50,811 nt of DNA from Bacteroidaceae bacterium (lineage in GTDB: Bacteria; Bacteroidota; Bacteroidia; Bacteroidales; Bacteroidaceae). Where the stretch lies: assembly GCA_024398535.1 (NCBI GenBank), contig JAKSIY010000003.1, forward strand, positions 1-50,811, written 5' to 3'. Position numbers and translations under genes: made by a program. This document shows positions 43,673 through 50,811 of the stretch, piece by piece; within the stretch, counting starts at the first letter, position 1; the number at the start of each line of letters is the position of its first letter. Under the pieces are notes generated by a model that did not search any database, had not been told where the DNA came from, and worked only from the letters and a program-made list of their open reading frames with translations.

Positions 43673-45055
43673 ATGAAACTGTTTGTATTGTCACTGACAC
43701 TGATGCTGTCTTTTGCCCTTGGAGTCAAGGCGCAGGATGAGACATACATGCACCATGAGCAGTTCCCATTCATAGTTGTAACACCTGCCAGCGTAAACAC
43801 CCTGCCGGAATTCACGGACCAGGAATTCTACCAGTATTCAACTGCCGTATATTTTGCAGTCAACAAGACAGACATCAGACCTGATGATCCGTTCTTCACA
43901 CTATACCGCGAGCAGATTCTGCCAATGATCAATAACAGGCATCTGCAGTTGAGGAAGGTTTTCATCAGGGGTGCCGCATCGCCTGAAGGTCCGTATGAAA
44001 ACAATATGCGCCTTGGTTGCGGCCGTTCAGAGGCGCTGCTTGGCAAGCTGCTCAAGGAGCTGACATTCCAGTACGTTGACGTTGACCAGGAGGTAAGCTG
44101 CATTACTGAGGACTACGGATACCTGTGCCTTCTTATGGAACAGGCCAGTGACCCGGACTACAGTCTGGTAAAAAGCATCTACGACGAATGCGGTGCCGAC
44201 GAGCTGTGCTGCAAGGAGAAGCTGATGGCCGCAAACGGGGGCAAGCTGTGGTCAAGGCTGCTCAAGGAATACTTCCCAAAGCTGCGTGCCGCCCGTCTTA
44301 TCCTGTGGTTCAGTGAACCGGACATGCAGCACTCGCACCTGACTGCCCAGGGACTTCAGCCAGTGCCGGAACTGACCTGGAAAGAGCCTGCAGACCAGAG
44401 CTTCCTGCCTGTAGAGAACCAGCCACTCCTCTTCCCTACCGCCACCAGAAGGCATCTCATTGCCGCCCGCACGAATCTGGTGCACGATGCATTCTACATG
44501 CCGGGATTCGGTTGGGCACCATCGGGCAACATACAGTTTGAGTACTACCCACTAGATGGACACTACACATACAACATTGCCATGACATGGGGTACTGTAA
44601 GGAAATGGGACTCTCAGCAGTTCTGGCAGGTACGCGACTTCCAGGCAGAGCTGAGAAGGTATTTCAAGGGAGACGGCATTTTCACCGGGACTTACCTGGG
44701 AGCCTACCTGAACGGAGACAAGTACGGCATCGGACTGGGACCGGACAAGGGTTGGCAGGGAGAAGGCGGTGGAGCCGGACTTACGCTGGGACACACCATG
44801 CCGCTGAACAAGAAGGGATCACTCAGACTGGAATTCATGGCAGCAGCAGGGTTCTTCCTTACTGCATACGACCCATACGTATATGGAAACCCAATAACAG
44901 GAACAACAGACGGCAAGTATTACTACGATTATCTGGGTAACGCATCGGATTTCAAGAAGCGCAACCATATTTTTACATGGTTAGGACCTACAAATCTGGG
45001 AATACAGCTTACGTACGACATTTTGTACCGCAAAAAAAGATACAGTCAGCAATGA
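43673..45055 (+). CDS. Outer-membrane DUF3575 protein with OmpA-like periplasmic domain
   Basis: Started at ATG 43673 (not the TTG at 43664) the protein has 460 residues with a signal peptide ending near VKAQ (residue 22). Residues about 45-215 resemble an OmpA-like peptidoglycan-associated domain: VYFAVNKTDIRPDDP and IRGAASPEGPYENNMRLGCG. The remaining part (about 255-460) is a beta-barrel of the DUF3575 type, rich in amphipathic aromatic strands (TNLVHDAFYMPGFG, GLTLGHTMPLNKKGSL) and ending in an aromatic/basic C-terminus. In Bacteroidales such genes commonly precede fimbrillin loci, as here. A role in anchoring or secretion of the fimbria is inference. Confidence 0.85.
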   Translation: MKLFVLSLTLMLSFALGVKAQDETYMHHEQFPFIVVTPASVNTLPEFTDQEFYQYSTAVYFAVNKTDIRPDDPFFTLYREQILPMINNRHLQLRKVFIRGAASPEGPYENNMRLGCGRSEALLGKLLKELTFQYVDVDQEVSCITEDYGYLCLLMEQASDPDYSLVKSIYDECGADELCCKEKLMAANGGKLWSRLLKEYFPKLRAARLILWFSEPDMQHSHLTAQGLQPVPELTWKEPADQSFLPVENQPLLFPTATRRHLIAARTNLVHDAFYMPGFGWAPSGNIQFEYYPLDGHYTYNIAMTWGTVRKWDSQQFWQVRDFQAELRRYFKGDGIFTGTYLGAYLNGDKYGIGLGPDKGWQGEGGGAGLTLGHTMPLNKKGSLRLEFMAAAGFFLTAYDPYVYGNPITGTTDGKYYYDYLGNASDFKKRNHIFTWLGPTNLGIQLTYDILYRKKRYSQQ

Positions 45056-46272
45056 GAAACAGCATATTCAGACATATTATCCGCATGGCCAGCAGCCTAA
45101 TAGCCGCCGTTTCCACAATGGTGGGCATAGTCAGCTGCATAGAACCGCCGTTGAATCTGGCAGCAGAAGAAGTGCTGGTGGACATGCCTATGGTGATGGT
45201 TAATATGAATCTGGTATGGAATCTTGACATTGACTGGGATGTACAGTGGCACTATGGCTGGGACTCTGATGACGTGGACACATGGGGAGAAATTGACTAT
45301 CCAGAGCCTACCAGCTATGAGATACGCCGCTACTTTGTCGGCGATACTCCGCATCAGTCTCATACCAACGTTGACCCATTCACCATCTACGGAAAATCGT
45401 TCCGAAGGACCTACGAGTTCGGTTACTACGACATGCTGATATGGAGCAACATCGACGCAGATGCCCAGGTACTGGTGATAGACGAATCTGACCTTGATGA
45501 AGCCCATGCATCGACCTCAATATCACGCGGTCTGACAAGAGTTGCCACACGTTCCGAGTCGAACAACTTCAACATAGTCACAGGAACATCAACAGACAAC
45601 TCTCAGGTAACAGGACTTTTCAACCAGCCGGAGATATTCTATGCAACCTATCCACAGGATGTACACATTTCAAGAAGCAAGGAAGACTATGACTACTTTG
45701 ACGAGGTTGAGCTATGCTGGGTAAAGCGTCTGAACTGCCGTCTGGTTCCACGTGTTTACATCTACCTCTTGCAGGTTATCATCAAGAACAACCAGAGTGG
45801 ACGCATCAAGGATGTATCGGGAAACAACGCCATATCCAACATGGCAGCAGGAACCTCTGTAAACTATGGTCGCACCTGGAACATGCCAGCAGCAGTGTAT
45901 TTCACGTCACGCATGAAGCGCAATATCAATTATGAAGGACAGCCGGTTGACATAATTGGAGGAAAGTTCACAACCTTTGGCCTGTGCGACATGCCATCTT
46001 ACGAAAACGGCAACAACCCAGAGTACGCCGGTTCACGCACAGACCTCAGCAATGACCTGTTTTTGGACCTTGTCTTCAACAACGGAGCAAAACAGACTTT
46101 GCAGATTGACATTACCGACCAGTTGCGCAAGCAATCACATGGCGGAATAATAACCGTGGTACTTGATGCAAACGACATACCAGACCCATCGTCGCCCGAC
46201 ACTGGAACGGGGTCACTGTTCGTCCCTACGGTCGAGGACTACGACGAGATTATATATGATATAATAATGTAA
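45052..46272 (+). CDS. DUF5119-like lipoprotein of the fimbrial operon
   Basis: The ATG at 45052 overlaps the upstream stop by 4 bases. The 406-residue product has a lipoprotein-type signal (basic/hydrophobic start, Cys29 in GIVSCIEPP). It resembles DUF5119 lipoproteins that accompany fimbrillin genes, with an N-terminal NLVWNLDIDWDVQWHYGW segment, a GYYDMLIWSNI strand near 124, and a C-terminal LQIDITDQLRKQSHGGIITV strand set. FimB/Mfa2-like anchors have a related two-domain layout and are the alternative reading. It would sit at the outer membrane. It is acidic at the C-terminus. Confidence 0.7.
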   Translation: MRNSIFRHIIRMASSLIAAVSTMVGIVSCIEPPLNLAAEEVLVDMPMVMVNMNLVWNLDIDWDVQWHYGWDSDDVDTWGEIDYPEPTSYEIRRYFVGDTPHQSHTNVDPFTIYGKSFRRTYEFGYYDMLIWSNIDADAQVLVIDESDLDEAHASTSISRGLTRVATRSESNNFNIVTGTSTDNSQVTGLFNQPEIFYATYPQDVHISRSKEDYDYFDEVELCWVKRLNCRLVPRVYIYLLQVIIKNNQSGRIKDVSGNNAISNMAAGTSVNYGRTWNMPAAVYFTSRMKRNINYEGQPVDIIGGKFTTFGLCDMPSYENGNNPEYAGSRTDLSNDLFLDLVFNNGAKQTLQIDITDQLRKQSHGGIITVVLDANDIPDPSSPDTGTGSLFVPTVEDYDEIIYDIIM

Positions 46273-46310
46273 GAACAAGATAAACAAATAAATAACTAAA
46301 CTTTAAAAAA

Positions 46311-48782
46311 ATGAAGAAATTACTTCTCCTGGCAACTGCGGCTGCAATGATGGCCAGTTGCTCAAACGATTTTCTGAATGACGACGGCCCAAGCAAGCCT
46401 GTCAATCCAGAGGGTCCTATCGGTTTTGCCCTGTCAAGCCAGAACATGACTAAGGCATCTCCACTGCAGACTACAGGTCTTTACAGCTTCGGTGTATTTG
46501 CATACAAGAGCACCGAGCCTACCTACAACATGATGGAGAACTACCTTGTAGGCTACATGGACGGTACCAACAAGCAGGGTTACTACATGACCTCAACAAA
46601 CCAGACAACTCTGGGCGATGCCGCCGGTGCTGCCAACGGTTCATCTATGTGGGCTTATGAGAAGATGGGTAACACCGAGTACGACTACACAGGTGCTGAG
46701 GGTTACTACACCAAGGACAACACGCGTTACATGTCAAATGTTGACAAGCAGTATCTGCGTTACTGGGATAAGTCAGCTGACTACACCATGTTCTATGCTT
46801 ACACCCCTTATCAGAATGCATCATTCACAGGTCTGCCAGCAGTTTCTTACGACAACAGCACCAAGACTATGACCATCCCTGGCGGTGCTATTCACGATGG
46901 TTACAACAACCCTACCGACAACGAGTTCATGTTCGCATCGGCAAAGGTTGACAAGGCAAACTATGGTCAGGACGTTCCCCTGGCATTCAAGCACCTTGTC
47001 GCAAAGTGTAACATCAAGTTCTGGGAGGACATTGATGGTTACTCAGTTCGTATCCTCAACCTGAGCAACGATTTTGGTGGTGTATATGCAGTTCCTGCCA
47101 TCAAGAGTTCAACTGACGTGTACACCCTTGGTTCTTATTACAAGACCTCTGGTGCTAACATCGTATTCGATGCAGCAGGCAACGGTACAGTATCGCAGAC
47201 AAACGCTGTTGCTCATGACCTTACAAAGACAACTGAGGCACTCCAGTTTGCGGCTCCTGTAGAGAATGCAATCGGTACCACAAATGCTACCGCATCTGCT
47301 TCTCCTACCACTTATTATGCAATTCCTAAGGATGCTACTACAGGTGGTTTCACCTTCCACGTATCTTACGAGTTGACTTCTACCACAGGTGAACGTATCA
47401 CCGTTAACAATGCAACCGTATGGGTTCCAGACACAAAGTGTAACTGGCAGGCAAACAAGCACTATACATACGTATTCAAGATTACCAAGAACACAAACGG
47501 TACAACTGACAACCCTGGCACAATCAATCCTCTTGATCCTACAGTTTCTGGTGAGGCTGCACTTCTGCCAATCATCTTTGACAACTGTACTATTGAAGAC
47601 TGGGATCTTGTTGACGGTGGCGAGCACAACATTGCCGATGCAAACACCAAGTACTACAGCATCAGTCTTGATAAGGGTAGCGTAGTTAAGGGTACAGCAA
47701 CTGACGTTACAGCAACACTCCTTCAGCGTGGTACAGCAGTATCTTCTGCTGCAGGTACTTGGAGCCTTAAGAAGCCAGGTGCAACAGCACCAGAAACACT
47801 GACAGCAGCAGATCCAAAGACTGCAACAGTTAATGTTGGTGCAGATTGGGCAACAGGTGAATATACAATCATCTTCACCCCTGATGCTACCATGAGTGCT
47901 CCTAACTCTACTTATGAGACCAAATTCTATGTGATTGATGCATACTCTGTTGCATTGAATGCAAACGAGGTTGGTACCCGTGGTACAGACAAGTCTGAAC
48001 TCACTATCACAACTGATGAATACGCATACAAGGCTGGATACCTCTCTATTGAATATCCTTCTACCGTTACCTCTGGTGACGACAAGAACAAGGTTCGTAT
48101 CGAAGGAAACAAGGTTGTAGTTATGAAGGAGGCTGTTGCTGGTGACTATAAGATTGTTTATACTGTAGGTAGCGATGTTAAGTCTTCATATAGCTTCAAG
48201 GTTGTTGACTATGCTCTCAACACTGGTATTACTGGCAACAGCGTTGGTCTGTCACAGTCAACTCAGACATTTAATGTAAAAACCGGTGCTCCTTCAGGTT
48301 CTAACGCTACATTGACATTCTGCATTATTGAACCATCGGGCGCAACTGCTGGTCAGGTTACCTATGATGCAACTAACAAGCAGATCAGTGTAACCAAGGA
48401 TGCTACCGTAGGTCAGTACACATTGAAGTTGGTTGTTACCAACGGTACCTCAACTACCACCACTTACGAGCGTACATTCGAGGTTAAGGATGTTTATGAG
48501 CTGAAGATCTATTCCGATGTATCAGCTGGTACCGAGTGCTACCTGGTTGACAACGATACTCCAACTGATGGCAACCCAGTGAACCTTACCATCGTTGCAA
48601 CCAAGAATGGCTTGAAAGATACTACCACAGATCTCGGCTTCACCGCCATGACTGGTGTATCACTCAAGGCTGACAAGCGTACCATTGAAATTCAGCGTAA
48701 CGGTACTCCTAACAACTACATCGTATCATGGGTAGTTGGCGGTAAGACCGTTGCTGCTGCAACTCTTGTTGTAACAGACTAA
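46311..48782 (+). CDS. Large fimbrillin-family lipoprotein with four C-terminal Ig-like repeats
   Basis: The 823-residue protein has a lipoprotein signal (MMASC, Cys17) and a fimbrillin module to about residue 440 (PIGFALSSQNMTKASPL, FYAYTPYQNASF, VPLAFKHLVAKCNIKFW, and the closing IIFDNCTIEDWDLVDGG). Four repeats of about 90-98 residues follow, starting near 446, 544, 634 and 728, each with a G-x-Y-x-(I/L) strand (TGEYTII, AGDYKIV, VGQYTLK, NNYIVSW) and ending in V-x-D. They resemble bacterial Ig-like folds. Fimbrillins are exported as lipoproteins, proteolytically trimmed and assembled into fimbriae. Codon use (GGT, GTT, AAG, ATC) resembles rpsA, implying high expression. A hairpin follows the stop. 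Confidence 0.85.
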   Translation: MKKLLLLATAAAMMASCSNDFLNDDGPSKPVNPEGPIGFALSSQNMTKASPLQTTGLYSFGVFAYKSTEPTYNMMENYLVGYMDGTNKQGYYMTSTNQTTLGDAAGAANGSSMWAYEKMGNTEYDYTGAEGYYTKDNTRYMSNVDKQYLRYWDKSADYTMFYAYTPYQNASFTGLPAVSYDNSTKTMTIPGGAIHDGYNNPTDNEFMFASAKVDKANYGQDVPLAFKHLVAKCNIKFWEDIDGYSVRILNLSNDFGGVYAVPAIKSSTDVYTLGSYYKTSGANIVFDAAGNGTVSQTNAVAHDLTKTTEALQFAAPVENAIGTTNATASASPTTYYAIPKDATTGGFTFHVSYELTSTTGERITVNNATVWVPDTKCNWQANKHYTYVFKITKNTNGTTDNPGTINPLDPTVSGEAALLPIIFDNCTIEDWDLVDGGEHNIADANTKYYSISLDKGSVVKGTATDVTATLLQRGTAVSSAAGTWSLKKPGATAPETLTAADPKTATVNVGADWATGEYTIIFTPDATMSAPNSTYETKFYVIDAYSVALNANEVGTRGTDKSELTITTDEYAYKAGYLSIEYPSTVTSGDDKNKVRIEGNKVVVMKEAVAGDYKIVYTVGSDVKSSYSFKVVDYALNTGITGNSVGLSQSTQTFNVKTGAPSGSNATLTFCIIEPSGATAGQVTYDATNKQISVTKDATVGQYTLKLVVTNGTSTTTTYERTFEVKDVYELKIYSDVSAGTECYLVDNDTPTDGNPVNLTIVATKNGLKDTTTDLGFTAMTGVSLKADKRTIEIQRNGTPNNYIVSWVVGGKTVAAATLVVTD

Positions 48783-48796
48783 TCTTTTCAACAATT

Positions 48797-48828
48797 TCTT
48801 CTGGCGGGCAATTCCGCCCGCCAGAAGA
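48797..48828 (+). terminator. Intra-operon hairpin after the major fimbrillin gene
   Basis: TCTTCTGGCGGGC (48797-48809) pairs with GCCCGCCAGAAGA (48816-48828) in a 13-bp perfect stem around AATTCC. Only TT and then an A/T mix follow, so it may act as a leaky terminator or as a 3' mRNA stabiliser rather than a full stop before the second fimbrillin gene 16 bases downstream. Confidence 0.75.
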
Positions 48829-48844
48829 TTATAACTTATCAAAC

Positions 48845-50149
48845 ATGCGTACGCGCGTACATTATATAATATATTATATGGCAGCACTGGTGTGTGCAGC
48901 TTGCTCTTCTCATTCAGAATGGGAGGAAGAGAAGCCTATTGCACCTGTCGGCAATGACCCCATCTCCTTCACCAGGGTCGATGAGGCATCGGTCGAGCAT
49001 AGTGCCGCAACGCGTTCCGCAGTTTTACAGACAGGATTCGTAGTATCTACTTACAAATACTATGGCCAGACCCAGGTGGAGGCATCGGAAAGCACAGTCA
49101 TGGACCGCTACAGCGTTGACTACAAGGAGAGCCGTGACGACTGGAATGGCGTAGTAATAAGTAACTGGAACTACGTCAATGTAAACAACCTGTTTACAGG
49201 CAACCGCCAGGAAGAGAAATTCTGGGATTATTCCGGATTCCCTTACCGATTCCACGCTGTAGCTCCTGCCAACGGCAACAGCATCACAGCATCGCACATA
49301 AAGACTTTGAGCAATAACGAATTGTTCATTGATAATGCCACTTACATGGCACAGACCTTCTCAGCACCAGCTTCGGCCGATGCAACTATGCTGACTTCAG
49401 CAAATACCACAATAACCCCTAGCAACAAGGAGGCAGAACCTTACCTGGTTGCACAAGTCTCACGAAACACCAATGGCGAGGACAGAGACATTATAAAAGA
49501 CGAAGAAATAAACAATGCCAGCAATGGCAAAAACCGAAGAGTGGCACTGCCATTCCATCACCTCAACTCAAAGGTGCGCTTCGGTGTATATACATACAAC
49601 CTGTCACAGACAGCACAACACGACTATATCAGCGACTTGGTTATCACTGTTGAAAAGCTGGCAACCAGCGCTACATCATTTAAAGCATACGGCCAGGACT
49701 CATGGATTAGCGACTATGGCTTCTCAGGCTTCCAAGGTATCACGGTAGAAGACGAACAAACTATCTTCACCTTCAACCAAACTGCAACCGGCGGTACTTC
49801 AAAGCGTTCCTACGCCGACAACGACTTAAGCCTGCATCAAGGCAAATCATCAGCCTACTGGCTGGAATGCCCGGACGGCATCATGCAACTGCCTCAGAAT
49901 GGAGTGAAGTTGCACATTAAAATGACAATTCGCAAAGAAGACGGAACCGAAAGGTTTTTCTTCTACGATTACGAGATAAAGAAGGAATCCGACGCCATTG
50001 ACCCAACACACTGGATAGCGGGATGTATCCACTCCTACTACCTCTGCCTGGAACTTGATGACGAAAGTTTACCTATACTGACAGTCACCGCTACCCTAAC
50101 CCCATGGGAAGACGTAACGGGAAGTCTGTCAACAGATTTGGAACAGTAG
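48845..50149 (+). CDS. Fimbrillin-family lipoprotein
   Basis: The 434-residue protein starts with a basic, Tyr/Ile-rich signal segment and a lipobox at LVCAAC (Cys20). The mature part is a fimbrillin: PISFTRVDEASVEHSAATRS with a candidate Arg cleavage site, FWDYSGFPYRFHAVAPANG, VALPFHHLNSKVRFGVYTY near 235 (the conserved FxHxxSKVRF-type strand) and WIAGCIHSYYLCLELDDESL at the end (the donor-like C-terminal strand region). It would be an accessory or tip subunit of the fimbria. Composition and codon use are ordinary, unlike the large fimbrillin upstream. The first 35 bases of the gene contain two back-to-back palindromes. Confidence 0.8.
   Translation: MRTRVHYIIYYMAALVCAACSSHSEWEEEKPIAPVGNDPISFTRVDEASVEHSAATRSAVLQTGFVVSTYKYYGQTQVEASESTVMDRYSVDYKESRDDWNGVVISNWNYVNVNNLFTGNRQEEKFWDYSGFPYRFHAVAPANGNSITASHIKTLSNNELFIDNATYMAQTFSAPASADATMLTSANTTITPSNKEAEPYLVAQVSRNTNGEDRDIIKDEEINNASNGKNRRVALPFHHLNSKVRFGVYTYNLSQTAQHDYISDLVITVEKLATSATSFKAYGQDSWISDYGFSGFQGITVEDEQTIFTFNQTATGGTSKRSYADNDLSLHQGKSSAYWLECPDGIMQLPQNGVKLHIKMTIRKEDGTERFFFYDYEIKKESDAIDPTHWIAGCIHSYYLCLELDDESLPILTVTATLTPWEDVTGSLSTDLEQ
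48849..48879. repeat. Back-to-back palindromes across the second fimbrillin start
   Basis: GTACGCGCGTAC (48849-48860) is a perfect 12-base palindrome within an alternating purine-pyrimidine run from 48844, and ATATAATATATTATAT (48864-48879) is a perfect 16-base palindrome. Both lie within codons 2-12 of the gene beginning at 48845. Confidence 0.85.
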
Positions 50150-50210
50150 TTCCACCCAAAAGCGACTATAAAAGAAACAACATAAATTGAATAAAAAAAA
50201 TAATAAAGAT

Positions 50211-50811
50211 ATGAAGAAAGCATTCTATTCACTGGCAGCGCTCTCATTGATAGCAGCCAGTTGTACTGAGAAAGGGTTCGATGCTCCCAAAATTGATCCA
50301 AGTGCAAAAGAAATGATCTACCTTTCTGCTACAGACGAAGGTGGTGTAATGTCATCGGGCGCCACAACCCGCGCTGGCTTACATCAGACAGCAGAAACCA
50401 GCATCGCCGCGCTCTTTAGCAGTACCAATGGTACATCCAACCGTCACACCAGAACTCTGATGACTGCAGGAAAAGACGCAAACCAGTACACTGGTACTCC
50501 ATCCGTATTTAACTGGAGTTCCACATCTTCTGTAACATACTCTCAGGAATCCAACAAACGTTATTGGGATGACGCTTTCGGTCGTGATGGCAAGATTTCT
50601 ATTTATGCAATTTCTGTCCCTGGTAAAGGTAGCACGCATACCAACAACGATGTAACTCTCGAAAACAAACTGACATTGGGTAACACCGCTGTCAGCGCTA
50701 CCAACACGGATTGGAAGACAAATGCTATCACTACAACCATAACATGGAAGGCAACCAACGAGGTGGCTCCTACAAGTCCTGCAACTCAATATACTGCACA
50801 GACAACAGATA
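50211..50811 (+). CDS. Fimbrillin-family lipoprotein, 5' part only
   Basis: The frame opens at ATG 50211 behind an A-rich leader and is open to the right edge (about 200 codons). The signal peptide has a clear lipobox (IAASC, Cys18). The mature start has the Bacteroidetes fimbrillin feature GATTRAGL (candidate Arg protease site near residue 56), followed by FNWSSTSSVTYSQ and RDGKISIYAISVPGKG, strands typical of the fimbrillin N-terminal domain. It follows the previous fimbrillin by 61 bases with no terminator, so it is the fifth gene of the operon. Its length is unknown because it leaves the window. Confidence 0.75.
   Translation, partial: MKKAFYSLAALSLIAASCTEKGFDAPKIDPSAKEMIYLSATDEGGVMSSGATTRAGLHQTAETSIAALFSSTNGTSNRHTRTLMTAGKDANQYTGTPSVFNWSSTSSVTYSQESNKRYWDDAFGRDGKISIYAISVPGKGSTHTNNDVTLENKLTLGNTAVSATNTDWKTNAITTTITWKATNEVAPTSPATQYTAQTTD

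Noticed and set aside
47109-47627. 172-codon minus-strand open frame inside the large fimbrillin
   Set aside because: Cys-rich and without motifs; explained by the strong codon bias of the plus-strand gene.
1-50811. CRISPR array, prophage, transposase or toxin-antitoxin module
   Set aside because: No regularly spaced repeats, integrase, transposase or paired small toxin/antitoxin frames were seen on either strand.

Overview
The window is about 50.8 kb of a Bacteroidales chromosome, most like the Prevotellaceae/Bacteroidaceae. Evidence: eleven recognisable promoters carry the Bacteroidetes -7 element TAnnTTTG, A-rich leaders stand in for strong Shine-Dalgarno sites, and Bacteroidetes-restricted families recur (DUF4837, DUF4922, DUF4419, DUF3575, DUF4890, fimbrillins). 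G+C is near 50% with local AT-richer patches. Coding density is high: no gene-free stretch exceeds 300 bases, and the longest gaps (about 165-200 b) hold promoters, terminators or repeats. I see no tRNA, rRNA, CRISPR array, integrase or transposase gene.

Left part (1-5870, + strand): the end of an unrecognised gene, then two tandem large exported MG2 (alpha-2-macroglobulin-like) proteins. A third paralogue lies at 22393-24987. Next comes a nine-gene minus-strand operon read from about 14390 to 5878: rlmN, a DUF4837 lipoprotein, pdxA, a nucleotidyltransferase, a serine hydrolase lipoprotein, an ATP-grasp protein, a CDP-alcohol phosphatidyltransferase, an LPG-synthase-TM (flippase-like) membrane protein and a HAD protein. 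The last six resemble an uncharacterised polar-lipid head-group pathway: activate, transfer, trim, modify, translocate.

14458-24987 is centred on cell-wall turnover. It holds a GT2 glycosyltransferase, a HIT-like (DUF4922)/SpoIID fusion, a MurU-like uridylyltransferase, an AmgK-like kinase fused to a RapZ C-terminal domain, an AmpG/MurT-like MFS importer, a MurK-like amino-sugar kinase and the third MG2 protein. Together these suggest recovery of MurNAc/GlcNAc by two parallel phosphorylation routes. No murQ is present here.

24992-41168 is mostly housekeeping: ThrE-type exporter, ribosomal protein S1, RNase Z, a mazG interrupted by one in-frame TAA, ValRS, a coiled-coil membrane protein, a DEAD-box helicase, an AT-richer pair (DUF4419 and an exported unknown), IlvE, TrmB and Mrp/ApbC. 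A perfect 20-bp terminator hairpin separates mrp from a convergent type-B carboxylesterase lipoprotein, which is divergent from a Spy-like DUF4890 protein; both carry Gly/Met-rich tracts.

43587 to the right edge is a fimbria-type surface operon: OmpA-like/DUF3575 outer-membrane protein, DUF5119-like lipoprotein, a large Ig-repeat fimbrillin with ribosomal-protein-like codon use, a second fimbrillin and a third that runs off the window. Its leader and one of its gene starts contain unusual alternating purine-pyrimidine palindromes.

All functional calls come from motif reading without database searches. Start sites were often moved inward from the longest frame to match signal peptides, operon spacing or promoters.
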